Of a stretch of 44,674 nucleotides of DNA, positions 32,155 to 41,042 are shown one piece after another. Position numbers and translations under genes: made by a program. Under the pieces are notes generated by a model that saw nothing but the letters and a program-made list of their open reading frames with translations, had not been told where the DNA came from and made no database searches. Position 1 is the stretch's first letter; each line of letters starts with the position of its first letter. The stretch comes from Microbacteriaceae bacterium (GTDB lineage: Bacteria; Actinomycetota; Actinomycetes; Actinomycetales; Microbacteriaceae), in NCBI GenBank assembly GCA_009780695.1, contig WQZN01000019.1, positions 1 to 44,674 on the forward strand, read 5' to 3'.

Positions 32155-35100
32155 CTAGACCGAGAAGTACTTCGCCTCGGGGTGGTGGAACACGAAGGCA
32201 TCCGTCGACTGCTCGGGGTGCAGCTGCAGCTCCTCCGACAGCGAGACGCCGATGCGCTCGGGGCGCAGCAGCTCGACGACCTTGCGGCGATCCTCCATCT
32301 CGGGGCAGGCGGGGTAGCCGAGCGAGAACCGCGCGCCGCGGTACTCGAGCTTGAACAGGCCCTCGGTCGTCGCGGGCTCCTCGGCGGCGAAGCCGAGCTC
32401 GGCGCGGATGCGCGAATGCCAGTACTCGGCGAGCGCCTCGGTGAGCTGCATCGCGAGGCCGTTGAGCTCCATGTAGTCGCGGTAGGAGTTCGCTTCGAAG
32501 AGCTTCGCCGTGGCACGGCTCACCGAGTCGCCCGCGGTCACGAGCTGCACGGGCATCACGTCGACCTGGCCCGTCGCCCGGCCGCGCACGAAGTCGGCGA
32601 GGCAGAGGTGGCGGTCGCGGCGCTGGCGCGGGAAGTGGAAGCGCAGGCGCTCGGTGCCGATCGCGCCGCCCGAGCCGCCGTCGGGCGCGAGCAGGCCGGG
32701 CCGCCCGAGCACGCCGGCCTCGTCATCCCCGTGATGCAGCACGACGACGTCATCGCCGTCGGCCACGACCGGGAAGTAGCCATACGCGACGGCCGGCTCG
32801 AGCAGGCCCTCGGCCAGGATCTTGTCGAGCCAGTACCGCAGCCGCGGCCGCCCCTCGGTCTCGACGAGCTCGTCGTACGACTTGGCGGCATCGCCGCGAC
32901 CCGGCCGCAGACCCCATTGGCCCATGAACGTCGCGCGCTCGTCCAAGAAGGCCGAGAAGTCGGCGAGTGGGATGCCGCGCACGAGCCGCGTGCCCCAGAA
33001 CGGCGCCGCGGGCACCGCGTTGTCGTCCGCCACGTCCGAACGGGCCGGCATGTCCTCGGGCTCGGTGAGCGTGAGCTGCGAGCCGGCCGCGTGAATGCGC
33101 TTCTTGAGCGCGGGCAGCCCCACCGACTCGGGGTCGGCGCCGCGCGCGATCTTCACGAGCGGCTCCATCAGGGCGAGGCCCTCGAAGGCGTCCTTCGCGT
33201 ACCGCACGGTGCCGTCGAACTGCGACGCGAGGTCGTCCTCGACATACGCACGCGTCAACGCCGCGCCGCCGAGCAGCACGGGCCAGCGCTTCGCGACGCC
33301 GCGCTGGTTCAGCTCGAGCAGGTTCTCCTTCATCACCACGGTCGACTTCACGAGCAGGCCGCTCATGCCGATGACATCCGCCTCGTGCTCCTCGGCGGCC
33401 GCGATGATGTCGGTGATCGTCCGCTTGATGCCGAGGTTGACGACCTCGTAGCCGTTGTTGCTCAGGATGATGTCGACGAGGTTCTTGCCGATGTCGTGCA
33501 CGTCGCCGCGCACGGTCGCGATGACCATGCGACCCTTGCCCGCGCCGGCCTGCGACTTGTCCATATGCGGCTCGAGGTAGGCGACGGCGGTCTTCATGAC
33601 CTCGGCGGACTGCAGCACGAAGGGCAGCTGCATCTCGCCGGCGCCGAAGCGCTCGCCGACAACCTTCATGCCCTCGAGCAGGTGGTTGTTGATGATGTCG
33701 AGGGCCGGGATGCCACCCGCCATCGCCTCGTCGAGGTCGCCCTCGAGCCCCTTCGCCTCGCCGTCGATGATGCGGCGCTCGAGGCGCTCGCCCACGGGCA
33801 GCGCGGCGAGCTCGGCGGCGCGCTGGTCGCGCAGCGCCTTGGTGTCGACGCCCGCGAAGATCTCGAGCATGCGCGCGAGGGGGTCGTACTCGAGGTTGCC
33901 CTCGGCGTCGTAGCGGCGCTTGTCCCACACCAGATCGAGCGCGACCTGGCGCTGCTCGTCGGGCAGCGAGGCGAGCGGCACGATCTTGGCGGCGTCGATG
34001 ATCGCCGAGTCCAGACCAGCTTGCACAGCCTCGTGTAAGAAAACCGAGTTAAGCACCTGGCGCGCGGCCGGGTTGAGGCCGAACGACACGTTCGAGACGC
34101 CGAGCGTGGTGTGGATGCCCGGGTACGCCGTCGTGATCTGCTCGATCGCCGAGATCGTCTCGATCGCGTCGCGCCGCGTCTCCTCCTGGCCCGTCGCGAT
34201 CGGGAAGGTGAGGCAGTCGACGATGATGTCGCTGACCTCGAGCCCCCACTCCCCCGTCAGCGACTCGATGAGGCGCGTCGCGATGGCGATCTTGCCCTCA
34301 GCGGTGCGCGCCTGGCCCTGCTCGTCGATCGTGAGCGCCACGACGGCGGCGCCGTGCTCCTTCACGAGCGGCATGATGCGGGCGTACCGCGACTCGGGCC
34401 CCTCGCCGTCCTCGAAGTTGACCGAGTTGATGACGGGGCGGCCGCCGATGAGCTCGAGCCCGGCCTGCAGCACGGGCGGCTCGGTCGAGTCGACGACGAG
34501 CGGCAGCGTCGATGCGCTCGCGAGGCGCGAGACGACCTGGCGGATGTCGGCGACACCGTCGCGGCCCACGTAGTCGACGCAGACATCCAGCAGGTGCGCC
34601 CCCGCGCGGATCTGTGCCCGCGCGATCTCGACGCATTCGTCCCAGTTCTCGGCGAGCATCGCCTCACGGAAGGCTTTCGAGCCGTTGGCGTTGGTGCGCT
34701 CGCCGATGGCGAGGTACGACGCGTCCTGCTCGAAGGGCACGTGCTGGTACAGGCTCGCGACACCGGGGTCGACCTCGACGGCGCGCTGCGCGGCGGGCGT
34801 GCGGCCGAGGCGCTCGACGACCGCCGCGAGGTGCGCCGGGGTCGTGCCGCAGCAGCCGCCGACGATGCCGAGACCGAACTCGCGCACGAACTGCTCGTGC
34901 GCGGTCGCGAGCTCGGGCGCGGTGAGCGGGTACTCGGCGCCGTTCGCGCCGAGCACGGGCAGCCCCGCGTTCGGCATGCAGATGAGCGGCACGCGCGAGT
35001 GCTTCGACAGGTAGCGCAGGTGCTCGCTCATCAGGTCGGGGCCGGTCGCGCAGTTGAGGCCGATCGCGTCGACGCCGAGCGGCTCGATCGCGGTCAGCGC

Positions 35101-35757
35101 GGCGCCGACCTCCGAGCCCATCAGCATCGTGCCGGTCGTCTCGATCGTGATCTCGACGAAGATCGGCAGGCGGGTGCCGGATGCCTGGGTCGCCGCCTTG
35201 CAGCCGTTGATCGCGGCCTTGGTCTGGAGCAGGTCCTGCGAGGTCTCGATGAGGAAGGCATCCGCCCCGCCCTCGATCAGGCCCTGCGCCTGCTCGGCGA
35301 AGGTGTCCCGCAGGTTCGCGTAGGTCGTGTGGCCGAGGCTCGGCAGCTTCGTGCCGGGCCCCATCGAGCCGAGCACCCAGCGCATGCGGCCGTCCTGCGC
35401 CTGCCACGCCTCGGCGCGCTCGCGGGCGACCCGCGCACCGGCCGCGGCGAGCTCCTCGATGCGGTCCTCGATGTCATAGTCGCTGAGGTTCGACCAGTTC
35501 GCGCCGAAGGTGTTGGTCTCGACGGCGTCGACGCCGACGGCGAAGTACGCATCGTGGATCTCGCCGATCAGCTCGGGCCGCGTCACGTTGAGGATCTCGT
35601 TGCAGCCCTCGAGCTGCTGGTAGTCCTCGAGCGTCGGCTCGTAGCCCTGGATCATCGTGCCCATCGCGCCGTCGGCGATGACGACGCGCGTGCGCATCTC
35701 GTCGAGCAGGGCCTGCGAGCGAGCGGGCAGAGCGGGCTGGGCGAGGCGCGAGGTCAC
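32155..35757 (-). CDS. metH: Cobalamin-dependent methionine synthase
   Basis: Transfers a methyl group from 5-methyltetrahydrofolate to homocysteine via B12. The 1200-residue chain has all four modules: homocysteine domain 1-330 with zinc cysteines (GLNCATGP; GGCCGTTP near 300), folate domain about 350-620, B12 domain with DVHDIGKN and its cobalt-binding His about 754, and the C-terminal activation domain from about 890 (AYGYFP). I chose the GTG 35755-35757 because a TACGCT box lies 6 nt upstream; an ATG at 35820 would add an unrelated extension. No cobalamin riboswitch is visible in the 110-nt upstream gap. Convergent with an ECF operon. Confidence 0.96.
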   Translation of the reverse strand: MTSRLAQPALPARSQALLDEMRTRVVIADGAMGTMIQGYEPTLEDYQQLEGCNEILNVTRPELIGEIHDAYFAVGVDAVETNTFGANWSNLSDYDIEDRIEELAAAGARVARERAEAWQAQDGRMRWVLGSMGPGTKLPSLGHTTYANLRDTFAEQAQGLIEGGADAFLIETSQDLLQTKAAINGCKAATQASGTRLPIFVEITIETTGTMLMGSEVGAALTAIEPLGVDAIGLNCATGPDLMSEHLRYLSKHSRVPLICMPNAGLPVLGANGAEYPLTAPELATAHEQFVREFGLGIVGGCCGTTPAHLAAVVERLGRTPAAQRAVEVDPGVASLYQHVPFEQDASYLAIGERTNANGSKAFREAMLAENWDECVEIARAQIRAGAHLLDVCVDYVGRDGVADIRQVVSRLASASTLPLVVDSTEPPVLQAGLELIGGRPVINSVNFEDGEGPESRYARIMPLVKEHGAAVVALTIDEQGQARTAEGKIAIATRLIESLTGEWGLEVSDIIVDCLTFPIATGQEETRRDAIETISAIEQITTAYPGIHTTLGVSNVSFGLNPAARQVLNSVFLHEAVQAGLDSAIIDAAKIVPLASLPDEQRQVALDLVWDKRRYDAEGNLEYDPLARMLEIFAGVDTKALRDQRAAELAALPVGERLERRIIDGEAKGLEGDLDEAMAGGIPALDIINNHLLEGMKVVGERFGAGEMQLPFVLQSAEVMKTAVAYLEPHMDKSQAGAGKGRMVIATVRGDVHDIGKNLVDIILSNNGYEVVNLGIKRTITDIIAAAEEHEADVIGMSGLLVKSTVVMKENLLELNQRGVAKRWPVLLGGAALTRAYVEDDLASQFDGTVRYAKDAFEGLALMEPLVKIARGADPESVGLPALKKRIHAAGSQLTLTEPEDMPARSDVADDNAVPAAPFWGTRLVRGIPLADFSAFLDERATFMGQWGLRPGRGDAAKSYDELVETEGRPRLRYWLDKILAEGLLEPAVAYGYFPVVADGDDVVVLHHGDDEAGVLGRPGLLAPDGGSGGAIGTERLRFHFPRQRRDRHLCLADFVRGRATGQVDVMPVQLVTAGDSVSRATAKLFEANSYRDYMELNGLAMQLTEALAEYWHSRIRAELGFAAEEPATTEGLFKLEYRGARFSLGYPACPEMEDRRKVVELLRPERIGVSLSEELQLHPEQSTDAFVFHHPEAKYFSV

Positions 35758-35763
35758 GCTCTC

Positions 35764-35769
35764 AGCGTA
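35764..35769 (-). promoter_or_regulatory. -10 box TACGCT of metH
   Basis: TACGCT on the minus strand, 6 nt before the GTG at 35757. It predicts a leaderless metH mRNA and so no 5' riboswitch. Confidence 0.5.
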
Positions 35770-35868
35770 CCGGCGGATGCCCCGCCCGAAGCGTCGCGCG
35801 GAACGGCAACGCGAATGCACACGAGGTGGCGGTTCGGGTCGTCTCCGCCGCGAAGTTGCAGCCTGAAC

Positions 35869-37323
35869 TCACACTTGGGGTGATGAGGGGGCGAGGTCGG
35901 GGACCGGCATCCTGAGCTCGCCGAGCGCGAGGCGCGCCGCGTGCCAGCCCGACTGGCCGTGCACGCCGGGGCCGGGTGCTGTGGAACCGCCGCACAGGTA
36001 GACGCCCGCGAGCGGCGTGCGCCACGGCGCGGGGCCGGGCGCCGGGCGCGCGAGCAGTTGCCGCAGGCCCGTCGAGCCCGCCGCGATGTCGCCGCCGACG
36101 AGGTTCGGGTTGAGGCTCTCGAGCTCCGCCGCGCTCGTCGACGCGCTCGCGAGGACCGTGTCGCGGAACCCGGGCGCGAAGCGCTCGATCTCGGCCGTGA
36201 CGGCCTCGGTGCGGTCGATGTCCGAGCCGGCCGGCACGTGGGTGTAGGCCCACAGCACGTGCTTGCCGGCGGGCGCGCGCGTGTCGTCGACGAGCGAGGG
36301 CTGGCTGAGCAGCAGATAGGGATGCCCCGGCAGCCGCCCCGCGGCGACCTCCGCCTCGGCCCGGGCGATGTCGCCCCGCGTGCCGCCCGCGTGAATCGTG
36401 ACGGCCTCGCGCAGCTCCGGCGCGGTCCACGGCACGGGCTCGCTGAGCGCGAAGTCGACCTTCGCCACCCCGTCGCCATAGCGGAACGCCGCGAGAGACC
36501 GTCGATACCGGCCCGGCAGGCGCTCCCCCGCGAGCCGCAGGAACGCGCGCGGCGTGACATCCAGCAGCACGACATCGGCATGGTCGAGCTCGTCGAGCGA
36601 GGTCACGTCGACACCGGTCTCGATGCGGCCGCCGTGCGCAACGAGGTCGTCGGCGAGCGCACGCGCGATCGCGCCGCTGCCGCCGCGCGGCACGGGCCAC
36701 CCGCCGGCGTGCGCGAAGGCCGCGAGCACGAGCCCCGGAGCCGCCGCGCCGATCGCCGGCAGCCGGCGGTTCGTGTGCGCGATGACGCCGGTGAGCAGCG
36801 CGGCCGCCTCGTCGGTGAGGAAACCGGCGTTCCAGGCGCCGCTGCCCTGCTCGAGCGCGCGCAGCCCGAGGCGCAGCGCCACGACCGGGTGCGGGGGCGG
36901 CAGGAAGGCTCCGCCCGCAACGGATGCGAGACGCTCGGCGTCCACGGCGAGCGGCCACAGCAGGCGACGCCAGGTCGAGGCATCCACCCCCAGCCCCTTC
37001 GCCGTCCGCTCGAGGTCGCGCCACGCGGGAACGGCGCGACTCGGCGTCAGCGCGTGCGCGTAGGACAGCTCGGGCGTGATCAGCTCGACGCGCTCGCCGA
37101 GCCCGAACGCGCGGAAGAACTCGGAGTGCGCGGCCATCGGGTGCACCGCCGACCCGACGTCGTGCAGGAAGCCCGGCAACGTGAGCTCGCGCGTCGCGGC
37201 AGCGCCGCCGAGGTGGTCCTGCCGCTCGTAGACCGTCACCTCGAGACCCGCACGGGCGAGCGTCACGGCCCCCGCGAGCCCGTTCGGGCCCGAGCCGACG
37301 ACGATCGCCCGACCGCTGCTCAT
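35869..37323 (-). CDS. Phytoene-desaturase-like FAD/NAD(P) oxidoreductase
   Basis: Flavoenzyme of 484 residues in the COG1233 group. An N-terminal dinucleotide fold VVGSGPNGLAGAVTLARAG is followed by ERQDHLGGAAAT and DVGSAVHPM; the C-terminal FAD motif is YLCGGSTAPGPGVHG. Unlike true carotenoid operons there is no crtB, crtE or lycopene gene next to it, so its substrate is unknown. A TAGGGT box (37330-37335) lies 6 nt before the ATG. It is divergent from the LMF-like gene, and metH is 112 nt downstream on the same strand. Confidence 0.9.
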   Translation of the reverse strand: MSSGRAIVVGSGPNGLAGAVTLARAGLEVTVYERQDHLGGAAATRELTLPGFLHDVGSAVHPMAAHSEFFRAFGLGERVELITPELSYAHALTPSRAVPAWRDLERTAKGLGVDASTWRRLLWPLAVDAERLASVAGGAFLPPPHPVVALRLGLRALEQGSGAWNAGFLTDEAAALLTGVIAHTNRRLPAIGAAAPGLVLAAFAHAGGWPVPRGGSGAIARALADDLVAHGGRIETGVDVTSLDELDHADVVLLDVTPRAFLRLAGERLPGRYRRSLAAFRYGDGVAKVDFALSEPVPWTAPELREAVTIHAGGTRGDIARAEAEVAAGRLPGHPYLLLSQPSLVDDTRAPAGKHVLWAYTHVPAGSDIDRTEAVTAEIERFAPGFRDTVLASASTSAAELESLNPNLVGGDIAAGSTGLRQLLARPAPGPAPWRTPLAGVYLCGGSTAPGPGVHGQSGWHAARLALGELRMPVPDLAPSSPQV

Positions 37324-37329
37324 GGCTTC

Positions 37330-37335
37330 ACCCTA
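37330..37335 (-). promoter_or_regulatory. -10 box TAGGGT of the FAD oxidoreductase
   Basis: TAGGGT on the minus strand with a 6-nt spacer to the ATG at 37323. Confidence 0.5.
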
Positions 37336-37401
37336 GGGGCTGAGCGGGGCGGATGCCGGGGCTGTCGGCACTGCGGCGAGCGCGCTACCGTCACCCCTGT
37401 C

Positions 37402-38856
37402 ATGGACTGGTCTCACGGGCTCGACTGGCTCGGAACGGGCGACTACACCTTCGCCCGCGAGGTGCTGCAGCGGGGCGTCGCGGCCGTCTACGCGATCGCG
37501 TTCCTCTCGGCGGTCGACCAGTTCCCCGCGCTGCTCGGCGAGCACGGGCTGCTTCCGGTGCCCCGATGGCTGGGCCGCGCCTACGCACGGAGGCAGCCGA
37601 CGGTCTTCCGCTGGCACTACTCCGACCGGATGCTGCGCGCCGTCGGCGTCGGCGGCGCGGTCGTCGCGGCCGCGCTCGCCGCAGGCATCCCGCAGCTCGC
37701 GCCCCCGTGGCTCCCGACGGTGCTGTTCCTGCTGCTGTGGCTCGCCTACCTCTCGATCGTCAACGTCGGCCAGACCTTCTACGGCTTCGGGTGGGAGTCG
37801 CTGCTGTGCGAGGCCGGCTTCACCGTCGCCTGGCTCGGCTCGTCGACGACCGGCACGCCCGTCACGGTCCTCTTCCTGATCAGGTGGCTCGTGTTCCGCC
37901 TCGAGTTCGGCGCCGGCATGATCAAGCTGCGCGGCGGCCGTGAGTGGCGCGACCTGACGGCGCTCTACTACCACCACGAGACGCAGCCGATGCCGGGGCC
38001 GCTCAGCCGCTACGCCCACCTGCTGCCGCGGTGGGTGCACCGCGGCGAGGTGCTCGGCAACCACTTCGCGCAGCTGGTGTGCCCCTTCCTCCTGTTCGCG
38101 CCCCAGCCGGTGGCGTCCGTCGCCGCGGCGGTCATGATCGCGACGCAGCTGTGGCTCGTCGTGACGGGCAACTTCGCGTGGCTGAACTGGGTGACCATCG
38201 TGCTGCTGTTCGCGGGGGTGTCGGACGGCGCCGTGCACGCGGTGATCCCCGCGTGGCCGGCGGCGGGGGCTGCGGCCGCGGTGCCGGCGTGGTTCGCGGT
38301 GCCCGTGCTGCTGGCATCCGCGCTGCTCGTTTACTTGTCGTGGTGGCCGGCCCGCAACCTGCTCGCGCGCCGGCAGCTGATGAACGCGAGCTTCAACCGC
38401 TGGCACCTCGTGAACGCCTACGGCGCGTTCGGCACCGTCACCAAGCGCCGCGACGAGATCGTGGTCGAGGGCACCGAGGATGTCACGGGCTCCGGCGGCT
38501 GGCAGGCCTACGAGTTCCACGGCAAGCCAGGCGACCCGGCGCGGGTGCCCCGCTGGTTCGCGCCCTACCACCTGCGCCTCGACTGGCTGATGTGGTTCCT
38601 CGCGCTCGGCGCCGACGACGGCTGGTTCGACATGCTGCTCGTGCGCCTGCTGCAGGCCGACCGGCCGACGCTGCGGCTGCTGCGGGTCGACCCCTTCGCG
38701 GGGCGCCGGCCCGCGTTCGTGCGCGCGCGGGTGTTCCGCTACCGCTTCGCCACGCACGCCGAGCACCGCGCGACGGGGCTGGTCTGGGTGCGCGAGGAAC
38801 GCGGCCTGCTCGTGCCGCCCGTCACCGCGCGCCTCGACGCGGCGAGTGGGCAGTAG
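37402..38856 (+). CDS. Lipase-maturation-factor-family membrane protein
   Basis: Polytopic membrane protein of 484 residues, about eight helices with a hydrophilic C-terminal domain. Family hallmarks are FYGFGWESLLCEAGF, FGAGMIKLRGGREWRDLTAL, YYHHETQPMPGPLS and the C-terminal WFAPYHLRLDWLMWF. In animals LMF1 acts in the endoplasmic reticulum on lipase folding; bacterial members are uncharacterised, so only the family is claimed. The ATG at 37402 has a TACCGT box (37386-37391) 10 nt upstream. It is divergent from the FAD oxidoreductase; co-regulation is possible. Confidence 0.88.
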   Translation: MDWSHGLDWLGTGDYTFAREVLQRGVAAVYAIAFLSAVDQFPALLGEHGLLPVPRWLGRAYARRQPTVFRWHYSDRMLRAVGVGGAVVAAALAAGIPQLAPPWLPTVLFLLLWLAYLSIVNVGQTFYGFGWESLLCEAGFTVAWLGSSTTGTPVTVLFLIRWLVFRLEFGAGMIKLRGGREWRDLTALYYHHETQPMPGPLSRYAHLLPRWVHRGEVLGNHFAQLVCPFLLFAPQPVASVAAAVMIATQLWLVVTGNFAWLNWVTIVLLFAGVSDGAVHAVIPAWPAAGAAAAVPAWFAVPVLLASALLVYLSWWPARNLLARRQLMNASFNRWHLVNAYGAFGTVTKRRDEIVVEGTEDVTGSGGWQAYEFHGKPGDPARVPRWFAPYHLRLDWLMWFLALGADDGWFDMLLVRLLQADRPTLRLLRVDPFAGRRPAFVRARVFRYRFATHAEHRATGLVWVREERGLLVPPVTARLDAASGQ

Positions 38857-38904
38857 GCGCTCTCATTCGCCGCCCGAAAGGCCCGTGACCGCCAAGTCGG
38901 CCCG

Positions 38905-39282
38905 CTACCTCCCGTCGATCTGGTCGCGCCGGGCGAGCACGAGCTCGTCGAACACCGCCATCGGCAGCGGCCGGTGAGCCGTGAAGTGCACCGAGCCGGT
39001 CGTCGTCTCGAGCTCGGGGTGCGCGGCCTTGACCGTCGAGACCGCAACGCCGCTGAACGGGTAGGCCGAGTACCCCGACTTCGTCGCCTGCAGCGTGATG
39101 AGCGCCTTGCCGCGGTACTTGAGCGCCGGCATCGCGTACGACCGGCCCTCCTCGAGCCCCTCGACGAGTTCCCGCGCCCGTTCGAAGTACGGGCGCATCA
39201 CGGCGGCGCGGCCCTCGTCGATCGAACCGAGGTAGCCCTCGATCACGGACGTGTGGGCGGCGGATGCCTGGGCATCGGACAT
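38905..39282 (-). CDS. DUF1801 / YdhG-like (iron chaperone-type) protein
   Basis: Small 125-residue protein with the DUF1801 layout: an N-terminal helix (VIEGYLGSIDEGRAAVMRPYFERAREL), EGRSYAMPALKYRGKALI and the C-terminal strand/helix with PLPMAVFDELVLARRDQI. The family includes Bacillus frataxin-like Fra, but the acidic iron ridge is not obvious here. The start was chosen at 39282, with a CACACT box (39289-39294) 6 nt upstream. Divergent from chrA. Confidence 0.85.
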   Translation of the reverse strand: MSDAQASAAHTSVIEGYLGSIDEGRAAVMRPYFERARELVEGLEEGRSYAMPALKYRGKALITLQATKSGYSAYPFSGVAVSTVKAAHPELETTTGSVHFTAHRPLPMAVFDELVLARRDQIDGR

Positions 39283-39357
39283 GCGAACAGTGTGCACCCG
39301 CGGCGAGCGCGTGCCCAGCCCGTCCGCCGCGCTCCACCGTGCACCACCCGCGCCTGG

Positions 39358-39363
39358 TAGCTT
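39358..39363 (+). promoter_or_regulatory. -10 box TAGCTT of chrA
   Basis: TAGCTT, 7 nt before the GTG at 39371; it supports that start within a longer open frame. Confidence 0.45.
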
Positions 39364-39370
39364 CGGGCGC

Positions 39371-40588
39371 GTGCCGTCTGCACCCGACGCCCCGCCCCGC
39401 CGGCATCCCGGGACCGCCCTCGAGGTCTTCCTCGTCTTCCTGCGCCTCGGGGTGACCTCCTTCGGCGGCCCCATCGCCCACCTCGGCTACTTCCGCGACG
39501 CGTTCGTCGTGCGCCGCCGCTGGTTCTCCGAGCGCGCCTATGCCGACGTGGTGGCGCTCTGCCAGTTCCTGCCGGGCCCGGCATCGAGCCAGGTCGGCGC
39601 GGCGATCGGCCTGCAGCGCGCGGGGTTCCCTGGGCTGCTCGCGGCGTGGACGGGTTTCACACTGCCCTCGGCGATCCTGCTGACCGCCTTCGCGTTCGTG
39701 GTCGACGCGCTCGGGGATGTCTCGCACCAGGGCTGGCTGCTCGGGCTCAAGGCCGCCGCCGTCGCGGTCGTCGCGCAGGCGGTGCTCGGCATGGCGAAGA
39801 CGCTGACCCCCGACGCCAAGCGCGCCACCATCGCCGTCGGGGCGATGATCGCGGTGCTGCTCATCCCCAGCTCGCTCGGCCAGGTCGCGGTCATCGCCGC
39901 CGCGGGCGTCGCGGGCCTGCTGTGGCTGACGGCGCCGCCGCAGGCGGTGGGCGAGGCGGATGCCTTCGCCGTCCGCGTCCCGCGCGCGGTCGCGGTGATG
40001 TGCATCGCGCTCTACTTCGCACTGCTCGCCGCGCTCCCGATCGCCTCCGCGGCGACCCACAATGCCGGTCTGCGCCTCGTCGACGTGTTCTACCGGGCGG
40101 GCGCGCTCGTCTTCGGCGGCGGCCACGTGGTGCTGCCCCTGCTGCAGAGCGGCACGGTGGCGACGGGCCTCGTCGGCCACGACGACTTCCTCGCGGGCTA
40201 CGGCGCGGCGCAGGCGGTGCCCGGCCCCCTCTTCACCTTCTCGGCCTTTCTCGGCGCGGTGACGCGCAGCGGCCCGACGGGCGTCCTCGGCGCCGCGATC
40301 GCGCTCGTCTCGATCTTCCTGCCGGCCGCTCTGCTCATCGTCGGGGCGCTGCCGTTCTGGGACTCTCTGCGTGCCGCCCCGCACGTGCGCCGCGCGCTCA
40401 TGGGCGTCAACGCGGGCGTCGTCGGCATCCTCGGCGCGGCTCTCTACAACCCCGTCTTCACCGAGGGCATCGGCTCGGTGCGCGCGCTCGCCGTGGCGAT
40501 GGCCGCGTTCCTCGCCCTCGTGGTGTGGAAGGCGCCGCCATGGGCGGTCGTGATCGCGGCCGGTGCCCTCGGCTTCCTTCTGCTCTGA
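39371..40588 (+). CDS. chrA: Chromate transporter, long-chain ChrA
   Basis: Membrane efflux protein of 405 residues with the two homologous CHR halves of long ChrA. Half 1 carries TSFGGPIAHLGYFRDAFV and CQFLPGPASSQVG. Half 2 carries ALVFGGGHVVLPLL and GYGAAQAVPGPLFTFSAFLG. About ten helices. The GTG at 39371 is chosen because it starts close to the first motif with a TAGCTT box 7 nt upstream. No chrB regulator adjoins it. Chromate export is the family function; physiological sulfate-like substrates are possible. Confidence 0.92.
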   Translation: MPSAPDAPPRRHPGTALEVFLVFLRLGVTSFGGPIAHLGYFRDAFVVRRRWFSERAYADVVALCQFLPGPASSQVGAAIGLQRAGFPGLLAAWTGFTLPSAILLTAFAFVVDALGDVSHQGWLLGLKAAAVAVVAQAVLGMAKTLTPDAKRATIAVGAMIAVLLIPSSLGQVAVIAAAGVAGLLWLTAPPQAVGEADAFAVRVPRAVAVMCIALYFALLAALPIASAATHNAGLRLVDVFYRAGALVFGGGHVVLPLLQSGTVATGLVGHDDFLAGYGAAQAVPGPLFTFSAFLGAVTRSGPTGVLGAAIALVSIFLPAALLIVGALPFWDSLRAAPHVRRALMGVNAGVVGILGAALYNPVFTEGIGSVRALAVAMAAFLALVVWKAPPWAVVIAAGALGFLLL

Positions 40589-40594
40589 ACCCGG

Positions 40595-40906
40595 CTACAT
40601 CCCCGCGATCGGCACGACCTCGAAGACCTCGATCTGGCCGCCCATCGCGGTGTGCGGGTGGCCTTCGAGAACACCTTGCAAGGCCGCGTAGTCGTCCGCC
40701 TGCAGCAACGAGTAGCCGCCGACGCTCGGATCGGCGCCGTCACTCGCGGGCTTGGTCGGGTTGCCGAAGTCGATGATCGCGGGGCCGGCCTTCGCCGCCC
40801 AGCCCTCCCAGGCGGCGGTCATCTCGGCGGCCTGTTCGGGCGTCGGCTGAGGCATGTTGGCGAGAGCTTCGGGGTCGGCCTTGTAGAGAACCAGGAACTG
40901 CGTCAT
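40595..40906 (-). CDS. YCII-related (DGPF-type) small protein
   Basis: 103-residue ferredoxin-like fold protein: an N-terminal strand QFLVLYKA, a central helix (PEQAAEMTAAWEGWAAKAG), GGYSLLQADDYAALQGVLEGHPH and the C-terminal strand GQIEVFEVVPI. YCII-family proteins are often associated with ECF sigma factors or act as small hydrolases; neither can be shown here. The ATG at 40906 has GGAGGG with a 6-nt spacer. It is convergent with chrA, 6 nt apart. Confidence 0.87.
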   Translation of the reverse strand: MTQFLVLYKADPEALANMPQPTPEQAAEMTAAWEGWAAKAGPAIIDFGNPTKPASDGADPSVGGYSLLQADDYAALQGVLEGHPHTAMGGQIEVFEVVPIAGM

Positions 40907-41030
40907 TGCGAACCCTCCCATGGGCGTGTGAGGCGCGGGGTCGCGGGTCGCTCCCCCGACAGCGCACACGCTAGTGAGCGGCGCGTGCCACCGCCAGAGC
41001 GAAAACCGACGGTTCCCCATAGAAGATCGC

Positions 41031-41036
41031 TAGCGT
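41031..41036 (+). promoter_or_regulatory. -10 box TAGCGT of the DEAD-box helicase gene
   Basis: TAGCGT, 6 nt before the ATG at 41043, with no ribosome-binding site between; leaderless transcript predicted. Confidence 0.5.
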
Positions 41037-41042
41037 TGAGCT

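Noticed and set aside
35758..35868. Cobalamin riboswitch upstream of metH
   Set aside because: The gap is only about 110 nt, shows no B12-box-like conserved core, and the -10 box lies 6 nt before the start codon.
35869..37323. Carotenoid biosynthesis gene cluster
   Set aside because: Only one desaturase-like gene is present and no crtB, crtE or cyclase gene adjoins it.
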